Of a DNA stretch of 64,000 bases, positions 10,578 to 22,480 are shown one piece after another (positions within the stretch are counted from its first letter, which is position 1; each line of letters opens with the position of its first letter). The notes under the pieces were generated by a model. The model saw only the letters and a program-made list of their open reading frames with translations. It did not search any database and had not been told where the DNA came from. The stretch is from contig OX352761.1 of the NCBI GenBank assembly GCA_947095585.1, positions 111,153,890 to 111,217,889 on the forward strand, given 5' to 3'. The DNA comes from Nephrocerus scutellatus. Lineage: Eukaryota; Arthropoda; Insecta; Diptera; Pipunculidae. The position numbers and the translations under genes were made by a program.

Positions 10578-11290
10578 CCAGATACGCAGACGATATTGAC
10601 ATCATTAGTAGGAAACCATTCATACAGATCAAGCGGGCTGCACGAAATCTAGGTTTGCATCTAAATGAGATTGAACCAAAGTATATATTGATCACTTCTG
10701 CGTGCAGAAGATCCAGTATTGATCCGTCAATAAAGGGATTGAAGTGTGAACTCGAAGTACAGTGCAATCCTTTAACTTTCTTCGGTTCCTAAACGTCAAC
10801 AAAGCCTAGTTTAGTCTGTCAAGACTCTTTAAATCAATGAATTTAACCGTGACATCCAAGCTGCTAGTCTATAAGGCAATGGTCATACCAGTACTTACCT
10901 ATGTATTCGTTCGAGAGAAAGGTCTTACGGATAATTTTTGGGCCCGTATGTGAGGAGGAAATATTTCGAAGATAATATAACGATGAGATGAGCGTTAGCC
11001 CGATGTCAAGCGCTTCAAGAGAATCAAGCATGGTAGGCATTTGGGGAAAGATAGCTAGCTTGCATCCTGCACGGAAAGACCTTTGTGGTATGATTTATGG
11101 TACACTACAGCGAGAGCTTCCAAACCTTTGCTGGATGATAGCGTAAACCGGGACGCTCGGAGTTTAGGGATGCCAAACTAGATGGCCTGTTTCAGCGACC
11201 GGTGGAGAGATTTTATGCGTGACGCCAGACCGGTTGTGGAGCCTAATATGATGATAATGATATGCGGCGCTGGGATGTTGCGTCTGTTAT
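10570..11290 (+). mobile_element. RTE-like LINE relic, RT palm to 3' end
   Basis: It begins in the RT active-site region YADDIDIISRKP, then AARNLGLHLNE. It continues with stops through KLLVYKAMVIPVLTY and GRSEFRDAKLDG and ends near a GATGATAATGAT tail. Only the 3' third of the element is present. The 5' edge is the sharp junction with the minus-strand RNase H fragment. Confidence 0.75.
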
Positions 11291-13576
11291 ATTTTTCTTA
11301 TAAGTTGACTGAGTTGAAGTTTTAGTAAAGTCTTGACATTAAAGTCTGTGCATTAAACTTCTACACACTTTTGATAAGTTGTTGACCTAAACCTCTTTTT
11401 CAATTAGAATATTCATCATTTTCCCCAGAGGAATGATTAACGAAGATCTTATATAACCTCTCTGAGGGTTACATCCTCAAGTTGAAAAAATGAAAATTAT
11501 TAACATTTGTCAATTAAAACATTTGTACTACCCTCGATAAAAAAAACTCCCCCAAAACCAAGGAAGTGCTCATAACTATGTTTTTACAACCGAATTTCGT
11601 TTTCTTTTCTTATTCCAACATTGTCCACATTGACATCTTCATCACTGTCAGTGCACAGACTCGTCATTACTTATATCATCATTGTCATTAATTTTTTATT
11701 TTTTTTTGTATATAAAAAAAAGTGCTGAAGTACGACCGAGCATCCCCATTCCCGTTTACCAGTCAGTCGGCTTTTTAACTCATCATAAAAATTTCGATGA
11801 TACAAGGGATGAATGATATCTTGCGGTGTTCACCGCTTCACTCTCGTTTGGCTCTTGTCTTCTTTTGTGAGGGACAAAAGTGAAAACAGAAATAAAATAT
11901 ACAAATCTCTGATATTTATTCATCAACCGCAGAGCTGACAAAAAGGCAATAAAATAATAAATTTCATTGGCTGTCTTTGTAGTTGTGTACCCCAAAAAGA
12001 CAGAAGTATAATTTACTTCCCAATGCAGGGTGGAGTTCTTTACTCTTTTTTCCGTTTTGAAAACAAAAAAACAGTGCACATACACTCACAGTTGTTGTTA
12101 CTAAATGTTTGACTAACTCCATAACTACACACCCTGTGTCATTGGAAATGTAATACAACACTGCGACGCACTCTAAAAAGGCTTTGATTTTCATCCTCGA
12201 GCACTCAAGTGTTCTTCAGTGTGGCACTTAACGTACATGATGGGTCAGGTCAAGTCTGTAGGAGGCAGGCCAGTCATTACAATTGGCCTTCCTTCGATGC
12301 CGAGCCACTGTCGTTTGTTTGATTGCCTTTGACGAGAAGTCGAACTCACTAATGGCTCGCCGACGTACCGTTTGACACAATTGTCCAAACATTTTCGTTT
12401 TTCCAATTTGAAATTGAGCTCCCAATCTTCCGTATAGCTCGAAGCTGCCTTGTGTAAACAGAGAACGATTTTTATTTCCATTGGTTGGCTTTTCAAACAT
12501 TTTCCTGGTGAGTTTTTTTAATGGTTTTCCACTCATTGGCCTGTGAGTTTGCGGTGGATTTTTTATGACCATCATTTGAATTAGAATTTTAATTATTTGA
12601 CGACGATGACACGATGGCGATAGTCGTTGCGCTGCCCTCGCCGGTCCTTTTCCAAAGAGCTCTTTATTGTGATTCACAAATATTGCTGCAATGACACACT
12701 CGTACTATAAACACAATTATTCTAAACACAACGAACATATTTTTATGTTTCCCAAATGGTTTATGTTTTCGTGTCGTTTTAATTGTTTGCTGTTGAAAAT
12801 CGCTACGAAGAGTAGAGCAGAGTAGAGTATTGCAGGAGTTGCGGGCTCTTCAGTTTATTATGTACTCACTTATTTACCATGCAGTTTAATAGAAAATTAA
12901 TTCTTTAGGCCTCCCCCAATCACCGTTGAACATTATCTCAAAGTATTTAAAACATTTTTTGTTGTGATTTTTATTGACTGAGATGAAAACCGCGACAGCA
13001 GGTTAATGGCTCTAGAAATCCATTTCGATTTAATGTTTTTATTACTTTTGCGGGGTTTTATTTTGTTTTTCCACGAAACAACAAAAAAAAACCGAAACAT
13101 CACTTGAAAAAGAAAGATCGTAAGCACTTTTACTCACTTTCGTTTAATTGTGATTTTTTAATGAGTTTACAGTTGGTATCCTGACGAAATTGTCGCACAG
13201 ATTTCACGAAGTGGTCCATGGAGACTAATCGAAAAATTTCCTCGAAATTATGTCTTAAACGTTTGTGCAGTTGTAATAATATAGGATATCATTTTTTAAG
13301 CAGCTGCCCAGCTAATTTTGGGCTAGCTTCCTAATGCTTCCTGTAAGCTCGATTGTTGCGCTAAACGAGAACTTAGTGAGGATTTAAAGATGCACAGTTT
13401 GTTTGTTTTACGAAAGGGGAAAGGATTTGTTAGATGATGGCCAGAAGCATAAAGCAGCTAGTACTACAATTTAGTTGTGAACATTTGTGAAAACCATTTC
13501 ACTGGTACTCTATGTTAGACAGTGTCAGTTCCTGGATTTATGGCTCCTTCACCTGTTGATTAGAAAATGGTCATAA
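11290..13576. other. Intergenic DNA, nothing firm
   Basis: The longest reading frame (minus strand, 12228-12677, 149 codons) starts at GTG, is basic and has no domain features, so I do not call it a gene. The 12180-12700 part is less AT-rich than its surroundings. Confidence 0.4.
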
Positions 13577-14280
13577 TTGGTACGTTCTGACCATTTAAAT
13601 ATGGTATATTTTAATTTCCAATTACTACAATTTAACAAATCAATACAGCATAAAATAACTAAAACGGAAATAATTGAAAACATTAGCATTATGGTCAGGT
13701 TAAATAGCAGCAAAATTCATTTACTCAGATGTTACCTTCCGAGTTCAAACGCTAACAATGCTTCAAAGTGATATAAACATGCTGACTCGTTTTCGCCATG
13801 GATTCTATGCCGTTGGTGATTTCAATGCAAAACATCGCCAATTGAATTGCTTTAGAACTAATCTTGCAGGAAATATCTTATTTGATAAACCCTCAAAAGG
13901 AGAAAGAAAGGATCTGAAAGTACTCATCATCCAGCAGACGTTAGGAAGTCACCTTCTACAATTGATTTGTGCTTGACTAATGGATATATCACAGTGTCAG
14001 TGAGCTTCTGGTTCACCGACTTGGTTCCGACCACAATGGAGTTGTATTTGAAATTGACACTCAGGATCGATTGAAAACCAATGATGTTCAGAGCACACTA
14101 TCGTTTTCTGAGGCGAGGTGGGATGTTTATCATCAATTCATTAACAATAAGTTAAAAGACAAAACAAAATTTATCGTCCACAACACAAATTGATGAAATG
14201 GTTGATGATCTTAATTATGTCAGATGCTTGCAAATATGCAGTGCCAAAAAAATTAACTCAACATTATATTTACATAAGTC
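13577..14280 (+). mobile_element. Jockey-type LINE endonuclease-domain relic
   Basis: In broken frames: IHLLRCYLP, YAVGDFNAKHRQLNC (the Gly-Asp-Phe-Asn-Ala-Lys-His block of the apurinic endonuclease), then HPADVRKSPSTIDLCLTNG and a DHNGVVFEI-like block. This is the endonuclease N-terminal part of a jockey-like ORF2. It shows at least two frameshifts and ends before the RT domain. Confidence 0.75.
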
Positions 14281-14281
14281 T

Positions 14282-14720
14282 TTATAGACTAAGATTTAAA
14301 GCTAACATATAAAGGTGGGAGTAATGGCGGAGCAGATCATGTTAAGGGCAGGGAGTGCTGCGGTTAAAATCGAAAATGTTAGAGTTAACCTTTCGCAACA
14401 TACGGGAGATAGGTTCTTTAGAGCCGTACATGGTATGTCGATAGATAGAAGAGAGGCGGGAATTGTATATTAAGAGGGTTAGTATTTAAGGAAATCGAGT
14501 TGTATAGAGACGCGCAATCCACGGATCCTAAGAGGAGACGATATATGAAGAGAATGTCAGCTATATATCTGCGTTCTTCGAGGAATTTCAAGTTTATGAG
14601 TTTGAGGCGGTCTTGGTAGGAAGGCAGTATAAAATAAACATCCTAGAGCAAATCGGAGAAAACGACGTTAGATGCTCTCGATCTGAACACATTAACTTGA
14701 TGATAGGCGGACCGCGCCTG
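14282..14720. other. Unassigned segment between two LINE relics
   Basis: The + strand reads open stretches (for example VGVMAEQIMLRAGSAAVKIE) with stops between them. It may belong to a further LINE fragment but has no diagnostic motif. Confidence 0.3.
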
Positions 14721-14721
14721 A

Positions 14722-16400
14722 CTAGCTTACTCGAGGAGGGGACGGAAAAAAGTGATGTAGAAGTTCCTGGTCACATAAGGGTTGGACAATTCTTTGGACC
14801 ACCGTTTGAAAAGCCAAGTCTTCAATATGTGAACGGAGCTTTGGTTCCGAGTCGCACAATATACCGAGGTCACGGGAAGATTGCACGCTGTATATGCGTT
14901 GACCGTGGATTAGGCAATATCTGGGAGGGGGCTTATTGCACTTACGTGATAGGGTAATAGATTTCCATTTGGAAATATTGAGCTCTAAGTAATTTTTGAG
15001 GCACCAGGTCGAAAAACTGTCTAGGTCTTGTTGAAGGAAATGGGACGAGTCTTGTGGGGAAGAAATGGGTTTGAAAAATTTGGTATCGTCATCGGTAATT
15101 GAGAGGGCGGAATGTTTGATCATTTCAGTTAGGATGAAGTAAAGGCGGCTTAGATGGCTGCCTTGTGGGACTCCAGAGATTGCCAAGAATGTTGTCGAGA
15201 GGACGGACCTGAAGCGAACACATAAAGACGATATTCCATATAAGAAGATATCCATTTTAATAATATGGGTTCAAAGCCGAGGGCAGACAACTTAAAGAGG
15301 ATTAGTTGATGAGATATCTTATCGAGCCTTACTGAAATCAGTTGCAACAACGTCGACTTCGTTGCCACTCTCTAAGGGGGAGGAGGTGAATTCAACCAGA
15401 TTAGTGGTGATTGATATACCTTTTAAGAAAGCCATGTTGGCTGGGAGAAATAAGCAGTGGAAGCTTAAGACTTCATAAAAAATACTTTCGAAGAGTTTGG
15501 GTACGTGGCAAAGTTTAGCAATGGGGCGATAATTAGTTACATCATTCGTTGATCCTTTTTTGTCTATCGGGGTTATGAAAGAGGTCTTCAAAATCTGAGG
15601 AAATAGGCAAAAGAGGCAAGAAAGTGGAAGAGAGAAGCTGGAAGAACTTTTTTTAAAAAATATGGCGGAAAAGCCATCTAGTCCGGGTGAGAATCCATCA
15701 TTTAGTTTTTGTAACTTATTTTCGATAACAGTAGGGTTAACAGTTCTAGAGAGAGAGGGCCATTGGAGAAGTAAAGAAGGTAATTGAAATAAGGGGGGTC
15801 TTGTACAAAGGAGTTGTCGGCGAAAGATTGTTTCAAAAAGGTAGCAAAAAAGTTGGCAAATGGTATGTGGATCGGTTGATGTTGTATTTTTGTAAGTTAG
15901 TGATGGAGGGTAGACTTCCTTTCATAGTTGACATTTAAAAGAAAGACTTAGGGTCGTTTATGAGTTTGGCTTGCGCATTATTAAGATAGCGCTGTTAGAA
16001 AGAGTTATAAAGCTTGATGAATTGCAAATAAGTGGCGAGATAGTTGGAATAGTCAGAAAAAGAATAAGTTCGAAGATAAGCCGTCCATAACTTGTTTCTC
16101 TTATTTCGTAAGGAGCAAAGTCTTCGATTGTACAAAGGAGGAGATGTAGATGAGGTTGTATGGCGCGAGAAGGGGACATAAAGAGAGATAGAATTAAATA
16201 ATTCTTTGTAAAAAGTGGAGATGGCATCATTTTAAGATATATTGTCAAACCCAAATGAAGAACTTCCAAGATAGTTATTAATTATGCAGAAATAAGCTTT
16301 ATGAAAGTCCTAAGAAGAGAGAGCTATTGGATGAGAGGACTGTAGTCGCGAGTTGTTGGAAAAAAGAAAGAAGAAGTGGGGGTGAAAATTATCAATAGTC
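14722..16400 (-). mobile_element. CR1/jockey-like LINE relic with most of the reverse transcriptase
   Basis: Reading 3' to 5' along the window: SPSRAIQPHLHL-type linker (15958-16269), FITPIDKKGSTNDVTNYRPI and VDVVATDFSKA (15319-15591), ISHQLILFKLSALGFEP (15150-15368), then AISGVPQGSHLSRLYFI, TDDDTKFF and NISKWKSITL (14722-15255). These are RT blocks in the correct order across at least three frames. The active-site aspartates remain readable, but the gene is broken. The ORF on the opposite strand (14613-14957) overlaps its tail and is a shadow from 14722 on. Confidence 0.85.
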
Positions 16401-16419
16401 TATACTCTATAAAGTCTAT

Positions 16420-17600
16420 AACAACGAGAAGTACGAGTGTGATTTTTATGGATTGTCATGATAATATGCCAATGTACTTGGCTGGCTTTAAATCCGTTAG
16501 AGAGATAAATTGCGGAACTTTAATTTCAGATGAGAAAACTTAACAATTCGACAGTTATAATACTTTCACTAAATAAATAACGCTTGTACTTATGTTTTTT
16601 TTTTTTTTAAATTTGCAAGTCTCTTACGATTGTTATCGTTAAAACCGAAATGAATTGGCATTTTATGATCTCGTCACCCTCATTACTCTTTTTTAAGACT
16701 AGTTAATTTATTTATTTATTACAATTACCGTGTGCTGTAAAGCGATAGTATTTTCAGCAGCAACCTACAGACAGGAGAAGTTTAAACAATGGCTTATATT
16801 AAAAATTTACAAAATTTTCAAAAATACAAATATTACTATTACTGGAAGAGTTTTTTTGTAATTGAGCGTTAAAACTTATAAAAAAGCATCAATACAAGAA
16901 TAATTTTTTGGTTTTATCAACAATACAGACTTTTTGAGCTTAGTTTTAGTAAGTTCTGTTGAGCTGGTTTTGGTTAGAATTTTTTCTGTCGTAATTTTTT
17001 AGGAGAACTCCTACTTCTTTTGAGCTACTTACTATGTAATAACAGATAAACAGTTCTTAACCTACGTTGTAAAAAATAATTTTATTTTGCCTACATTTAG
17101 GAGCATATGTGACTGCATCGAAGTCATCTGTGTTTTTCTTAAAGGGATGCGTGCAGTCTTCCCTCTTGCTTGTGAAGACAGCAATTGGTTGAACTACACT
17201 CCTTTATCTCTTATTTCTTATCAATAACTCAGTGTTATTTTACTGATAAGGATTCTGGTTCTAATTGTTCCTTATATGCAAAGTTAAATAAAATAAATAA
17301 AATTTCCAATCAGCTTACTGCGAAAAAAAATCTCTTCCCACAAGTCAGATAAGAATACCATGGTTTAGCCATTAGACTTGTATGATCAAAATATACAACT
17401 GTCCAGATTTAGATTAATGTGAACTGCAGCCCGTTCGGAGATGATTATGAAAATTGTCCACTGATAAGCAGCTTCAAGTAACAGTCCAAATATGGAGTCA
17501 CATTATCAGCCTGAGATCAGAGGTTATACAAAATTCAACTGAACACTAAGGCTGTGTTTGTGCCTAACACAATGATAATTTTTCTGTTACAAATAAATAG
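16420..17600. other. Intergenic DNA upstream of the Npc2-like gene
   Basis: Very AT-rich, with homopolymer T and ATTT runs. No gene is seen. It may hold the distal promoter of the Npc2-like gene; no clear TATA box was found, only an AAATAAAT near 17590. Confidence 0.4.
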
Positions 17601-17701
17601 AATAAGAAGAATAACGTAGTGCAGTACTGCTCGTGGCTACAAGAATTAGACAATTCCAGGCATTTCGTTGAGAGTTTTCTTCGAGGAAAGACACATTCAA
17701 A

Positions 17702-18157
17702 ATGTTCCTGCTGAAATTTTTCGTTCTCGTGACTGTTATTGGTTTGGCACTAAGTGAGGTGGTCAACTTTAGGCCGTGCAAGGACTACACTGGCAGTTGT
17801 GTTATACATGAGGTACGCATCAATCCTTGCCCACAGGCAGCCAATAATGAAGCCTGCAAACTACGTCGCCGTAAGAAGTATAGAATCTCATTCGATTTTA
17901 CTCCCGGCTTCGATAGTGAACAACTAGGAGCACGAGCGTTTTGGGCTAAGGACACTGGAGATCTGGAATTAACTGCCATGGATAGCAACGCCTGCAATTA
18001 TGCTCAGTGCCCCGTCAAGAAGGATCAGAAGAATACGTACGATTTCGAGGTGCCCATTTCGAATAAATTCCCATTGAACAACTATGAAATTAAATGGGTT
18101 CTCAATGGTTCTGGGCAGGAGTGTTGCTTCACAACGGATATCAAACTTGTGCGATAA
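17702..18157 (+). CDS. Npc2-like secreted ML-domain lipid-binding protein
   Basis: Complete 151-residue ORF, the usual length of an insect Npc2 protein. Residues 1-18 are a signal peptide. The rest is one ML (MD-2-related lipid-recognition) domain with eight cysteines at 26, 33, 43, 52, 98, 103, 141 and 142. The Cys98/Cys103 pair is followed by Pro-Val-Lys-Lys, a hallmark of the family, and the domain ends in a Lys-Trp-x-Leu strand and a Cys-Phe...Ile-Lys-Leu-Val strand. NPC2 proteins bind sterols or other lipids in a beta-sandwich pocket. In flies the family is expanded, and members act in sterol handling and, for some, in binding microbial lipids; which role this copy has cannot be read from sequence. 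The ATG (TTCAAA-ATG) is the only start that includes the signal peptide. It is intronless and isolated between LINE relics. It is not tied to a specific Drosophila paralogue here. Confidence 0.95.
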   Translation: MFLLKFFVLVTVIGLALSEVVNFRPCKDYTGSCVIHEVRINPCPQAANNEACKLRRRKKYRISFDFTPGFDSEQLGARAFWAKDTGDLELTAMDSNACNYAQCPVKKDQKNTYDFEVPISNKFPLNNYEIKWVLNGSGQECCFTTDIKLVR

Positions 18158-18217
18158 TTTCGAATTTAATTTTTTACCAAAATTGTAATACATTTTTTCC
18201 TCTGTTCTGTATTAAAA

Positions 18218-18223
18218 AATAAA
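18218..18223 (+). terminator. Polyadenylation signal of the Npc2-like gene
   Basis: An AATAAA hexamer lies 61 bases after the stop codon and is followed by a T-rich stretch, giving a short compact 3'UTR. Confidence 0.7.
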
Positions 18224-18839
18224 TTCTTTTATTCGATTTAAAATTGAGTTGTATATTAATGGTTCTTTTTTTTTGTACTGCTGGGTTGTCCTTAGAAATG
18301 TTTGCACTCAGTGATGGAAAAGAAAAATTTGAGTTTTTGGGTTTTAATAAATTTTTAAAGAGTGAATTGTTTGGTTCTTTGTTCTGGTATATTTGAAGTT
18401 TATTTAAGTGGCAGCTAGCACGGTAATACGGTTATATAGTAAAATAGCGTGAAAGTGGTTTTGAATAAGATTAGCTTTAAATTATTAGCTCATATTAATG
18501 GGAAGAACAGAATTGATATTTTTTTGAAGAGGAAACTTGATTGAAAATTTGTGAAATTTTTCCTAATCTTTTAACCATTAAATAGGCAATGAAATGAGAT
18601 TGTCAGCCTCTCCACTTTGGTTTGGTTTCCGCTGTTGCTAGCGACTAGAATTTTTAACTCTTGTTATTGGAAGTTTTGAAAATCGACATATTATAGCAAA
18701 AACCATTTTGTGTTTAGTAAATATCTAACTTAGCTTTCCGCATTTAGAGATCTTAGCTATAATGACCACTAATCAATTTTCAAGCAATTGATGGCCATAT
18801 AGCCAATGAGTAGCCTTGAGTTTTTTTTTATAATTTGCG

Positions 18840-20460
18840 CACGTCTAAAGCGGTTCGCACCCTTATACTGCTCGGCTATATGCTTGGCACAGAGTGGTCG
18901 TTAAGGAAAAGGAGAAGAAAATATTAGATGTCAATGAGCTTGTGTTTTGAATGCTTGTAGATCATAGTGTGTGGAAAGACAGAGCATGGCAGAGCATTCC
19001 ATATACGTGTTGTACGGCTGAAGATCGAATACCTGAATTTAACTGTACATCCGAAGATGGGCTTGACGGTAAACTGATAAACTCTTAAAGCGCCACGAGT
19101 ATTGCGGTTGAATTCAAGGAGAGGTTGCATTGAGCTGGCTATTTATCTTGAGCTCCGCTGGTGAAAGAAGCGATAAAACAGTGACAAGCAGGAAACGTTT
19201 CTGCGGTGTTCAAGCGAATCTATTGATTTCGAAATGTTTTTGTCAACGATAAGCTTATAGCAAGGTTTTGTATTCTTTTAGCTGATTCAAGGAAGTTTTA
19301 GGCGAACCAGACCAGATATGGCAGTTGTACTCAAGTTTAGGGCGAATAAAAGCCTTGTAGATAGTAGCCAGATCAAAGGGAGTGAAATAATTCTTGCACC
19401 GGGTTAGAAAACCTAAACATTTCGTAGCATTTTTGGCGACGGTAAATATGTGCTCATTCCTACGAAGCTTTTCGTTAACGCAAATGCCGAGAATTGTGAA
19501 TTTTTCACTTTCCTCGATACAAGTGTCATTCATCGATAATGGCATGGGTTTCGGTATTGGCTTAGACGACAGGAGCTACATAGCACTGGGGAATGCCAGC
19601 ATTTATATGATACACTTTAGGTTTGAAATCGTCCAATACAACTTGAATTTTGCGATCCAAAAGTTAGCTTCTAATCCAGTTTTTCATCGACTCCATAAGC
19701 ACGCATTTTGAATAAAAAAGCTAGGTGCCAAATGCCTTAGAAATATGGAGAGCAACAACTTTGCTTTAACCAAATTGATGTAAAGACTGGTTCAGTAAGG
19801 TGAGAAATCCGTACTGCCGGTCACTAAGGATTTCGTTGGTTTCATGATATTTCGTGAGCTGAAAATTGATCACCGTTCCCATGACCTAAGGAAGAATGGA
19901 TGTAACTGCTATGGGACGTTACGAAGAAGGAGACGAAGTTGTGGGTATGGGCTTGACAAATGCTGTTTTCAAACTTCTCGGGAAGAGTCCAGAAGAATAT
20001 AATAGATGGTAAAGCTTACGCAATGGTAATGCCAGCTTGGAAGAACACCTCTTCAGATCTAATGGGGAAACACCATCTGACACAGCGGTTTTGTGAGTGT
20101 GAAGATCGTTTAAAACTCTAGCAACTGCAAATGTACGAATATCTGTCCCATAGAGCGTTCAATACTCAGAGGTGCAGGCGGCATCAATGCACAATCTGGA
20201 AGTGTGGAGCTAGCTGCAAAATGCGCAGCAAACAAATTGGCATTGTCCTTAGATTTGACAACTGGAGTTTCATTATGGTTTCATTCATGGAATCGACGAC
20301 GAGGGAAATTAAAAATTAAATTCCGGATTGGAACATTGGCTGAATTGAGGCTAAAGTTTAAACGCAACATCACTACGGACATATATTGCGAGACCGCGTC
20401 AAGGCAAAAATAATGGTACTAAGCTGTACATAGGCAGATTTAAATTCGAAGTATCTGAAA
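18840..20460 (-). mobile_element. CR1/jockey-like LINE relic, copy 1 of a three-copy family
   Basis: Minus-strand blocks are RT thumb and tail: LGICVNEKLRRNEHIF, FLTRCKNYFTPFDLATIY and FIRPKLEYNCHIWSGSP (19255-19545), then TRGALRVYQFTVKP and FFSRTTRIWNALP-type text (18924-19130). The same order is repeated at 34.6-36.2 kb with closely similar DNA. The RT core (19545-20100) is broken by several frameshifts. Confidence 0.8.
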
Positions 20461-22480
20461 TCTCAAATACTTGAGTTTCCCAGTGGGCCAGATGAAGTTT
20501 GTGCTCCCAACAATTTATCAGTGCTGTGGCGGCAGCCCAGTTGACACCAGAGAAGGGTTCAGGTCCTATGAACGCAGATTCCGAGTCAGCCCTAGATAGG
20601 CCATCTGCAGAGTCGTTGCCTGCAATTTATTGATGACCAGGGACCCAAACGAATTTGACTTTGTTGTTTCTGGCAAGAGATTGCGGTGAATTGTAACAGT
20701 TTTTGATTGATATCGAGTCCATCAAATTGGACGACAGCGCTTTAAGTGCTGCCTGGCTATTTGAAAATATATATATTCTAGCGCCTTTTATTCCTTTATT
20801 AACCTTACCGGCGCAGATTTGGTCTGCCTGGAAATCCGAGGGACTTTTCCCATTGGTATCGAGACTTTGGTGTTGGGTCCAAAGTTACCAGCTCCAACAC
20901 CAGTTTCCATCTTCGATCCATCTGTGAACCAGACCAGACCTCTAGCGTCCAGTGCCGGAACACCATTGCACCAGTTTACTCGGTCCAAGAGTTCTACCTC
21001 AAATTTCCTTCCGAAATAGTGCTCTTTAACCATATTGTCGGGGATAGTGCAGAACACTCTCTTTCAGGAATTGAGTCCAGAATTTTCAAGTGACCCATGC
21101 CCCACATATTCACTCGGTTCGTGCCCGTATTCTAGTTGCATCTATCAGCCGTCTTCCTAGTAAAGATGAGGGGTGATGGCCCTACAACAGCTTCTAGTGC
21201 TGTTGTAAGTCAGGTATGCATGGCATCCGTTATACCTAGACAGGCAATTCCTTGTAGCTTCTGCAGCTAGGTTGCCGTTGTCCGCTCAAGGACTTTCGGC
21301 CACCATACGATGGCCGCGGATGTGGTAATAGGTCTCATCACCATTTTGTATCATTTTAGGATTTAGACCCCAAGTTCTGCCGTAGAGGCGGCTACTGGCC
21401 TACAAGGCTCTAGTGGTGCGTTCGATGGCGGACTTGATATGGGAATTCCAGTTTGGCTTTTAATCAAAGATAACGCCGATATATTTAACCTCACTCCTTC
21501 TCTTCTCTGCTGCACCATTCTAAAACATACAGTAAAGTACCTTGCATGACACTTGTGGTAGTCGTGCAGTGCAGTCGTGCTTACCACTAATAAATGTCCC
21601 CAAATTGTCCGCCTAACCAATCTGTGAAGATCAACTTAAAGATTGTCAATTACTAGTGAAATAATATCTCGACTTCCAAGCATGGCCTTATCTAGTGATT
21701 GATCGACTCTTCGATAACTATGCTACAGATATCCCTTGAAATAGAGTCGTAGCCAGTGCTATCGAAAGCGCCCTCAATGTCAAGTAAGGCACACAGAGCC
21801 ACTTCTTTTGAACGAAAAGTTCTTTTATCTTCTCTACAAGATACACGTAGTGAAGGGCACCTTCTGTGCTTTTGCCTCTCCTATACGCAAACTGACTTGA
21901 GTGCAGAGTGGTAGATATTTCTAGCCGACCTCTAGTATGAACATCAATTAGTCTCTCCATGGTTTTGAGGACGAATGATGTTAGACTTATAGGTCTGTAT
22001 GATTTAGGCAGCTCTATAGGACTTTTGCCTGGTTTTGGGATGAATCTCCAGATAGTAGGAATGTAACCCCAGTTGTAACTGGCCCTAAATAAAACAATCA
22101 TACCTGGTATGATGAGATCGAGTGCCTTCTGTAGAAGTGCTGAAAAGACCGCATCATCGCCGGGAGCTTTGAACGCTTTAAATTTAACCTTATCCGGACT
22201 GAAGATTTTACCGGATAGACTATTTCCCTACTAATAGTAATGCAGACCCTTTGGTCAGATGCGTTCGGGTACGTGTGTGGTGCACGAGTAGATGAACCTG
22301 GGAAATGAACCTGGAGTAGGGTTCTGATTGTATCCTCACTGTCCAACGTGTAGGTGATATCGGCCTTATTTTTATTTGGAATTCTGTGTACTGTTTCAAC
22401 CAGTCGAGTGGTTTTGAGTCCAATCTTCTTCGCTTTAAAAACAGAGCCAAACTTAAAGTTGGGCTCCCAATAATTTTGAC
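20461..22480 (-). mobile_element. LOA/R1-like LINE relic with RT and RNase H
   Basis: In 5' to 3' order on the minus strand: IPKPGKSPIELPKSYRPISLTSF, LHSSQFAYRRGKSTEGALHY (RT fingers, 21718-22101), the RT tail, FCTIPDNMVKEHYFGRKF and LVWFTDGSKMETGVGAG (RNase H start, 20788-21057), then KVKFVWVPGHQ and NDSADGLSRADSESAF (about 20540-20700). Stops, frameshifts and deletions interrupt it. This is the longest copy of the family in the window. Confidence 0.85.

Noticed and set aside
12228..12677. 149-codon minus-strand ORF
   Set aside because: It starts at GTG rather than ATG and has basic low-information composition, no domain, no nearby poly(A) signal and no repeat homology. Most likely chance.
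14722..14957. End of a + strand ORF (14613-14957)
   Set aside because: From 14722 on it is antisense to recognisable reverse transcriptase blocks, so it is a shadow frame there.
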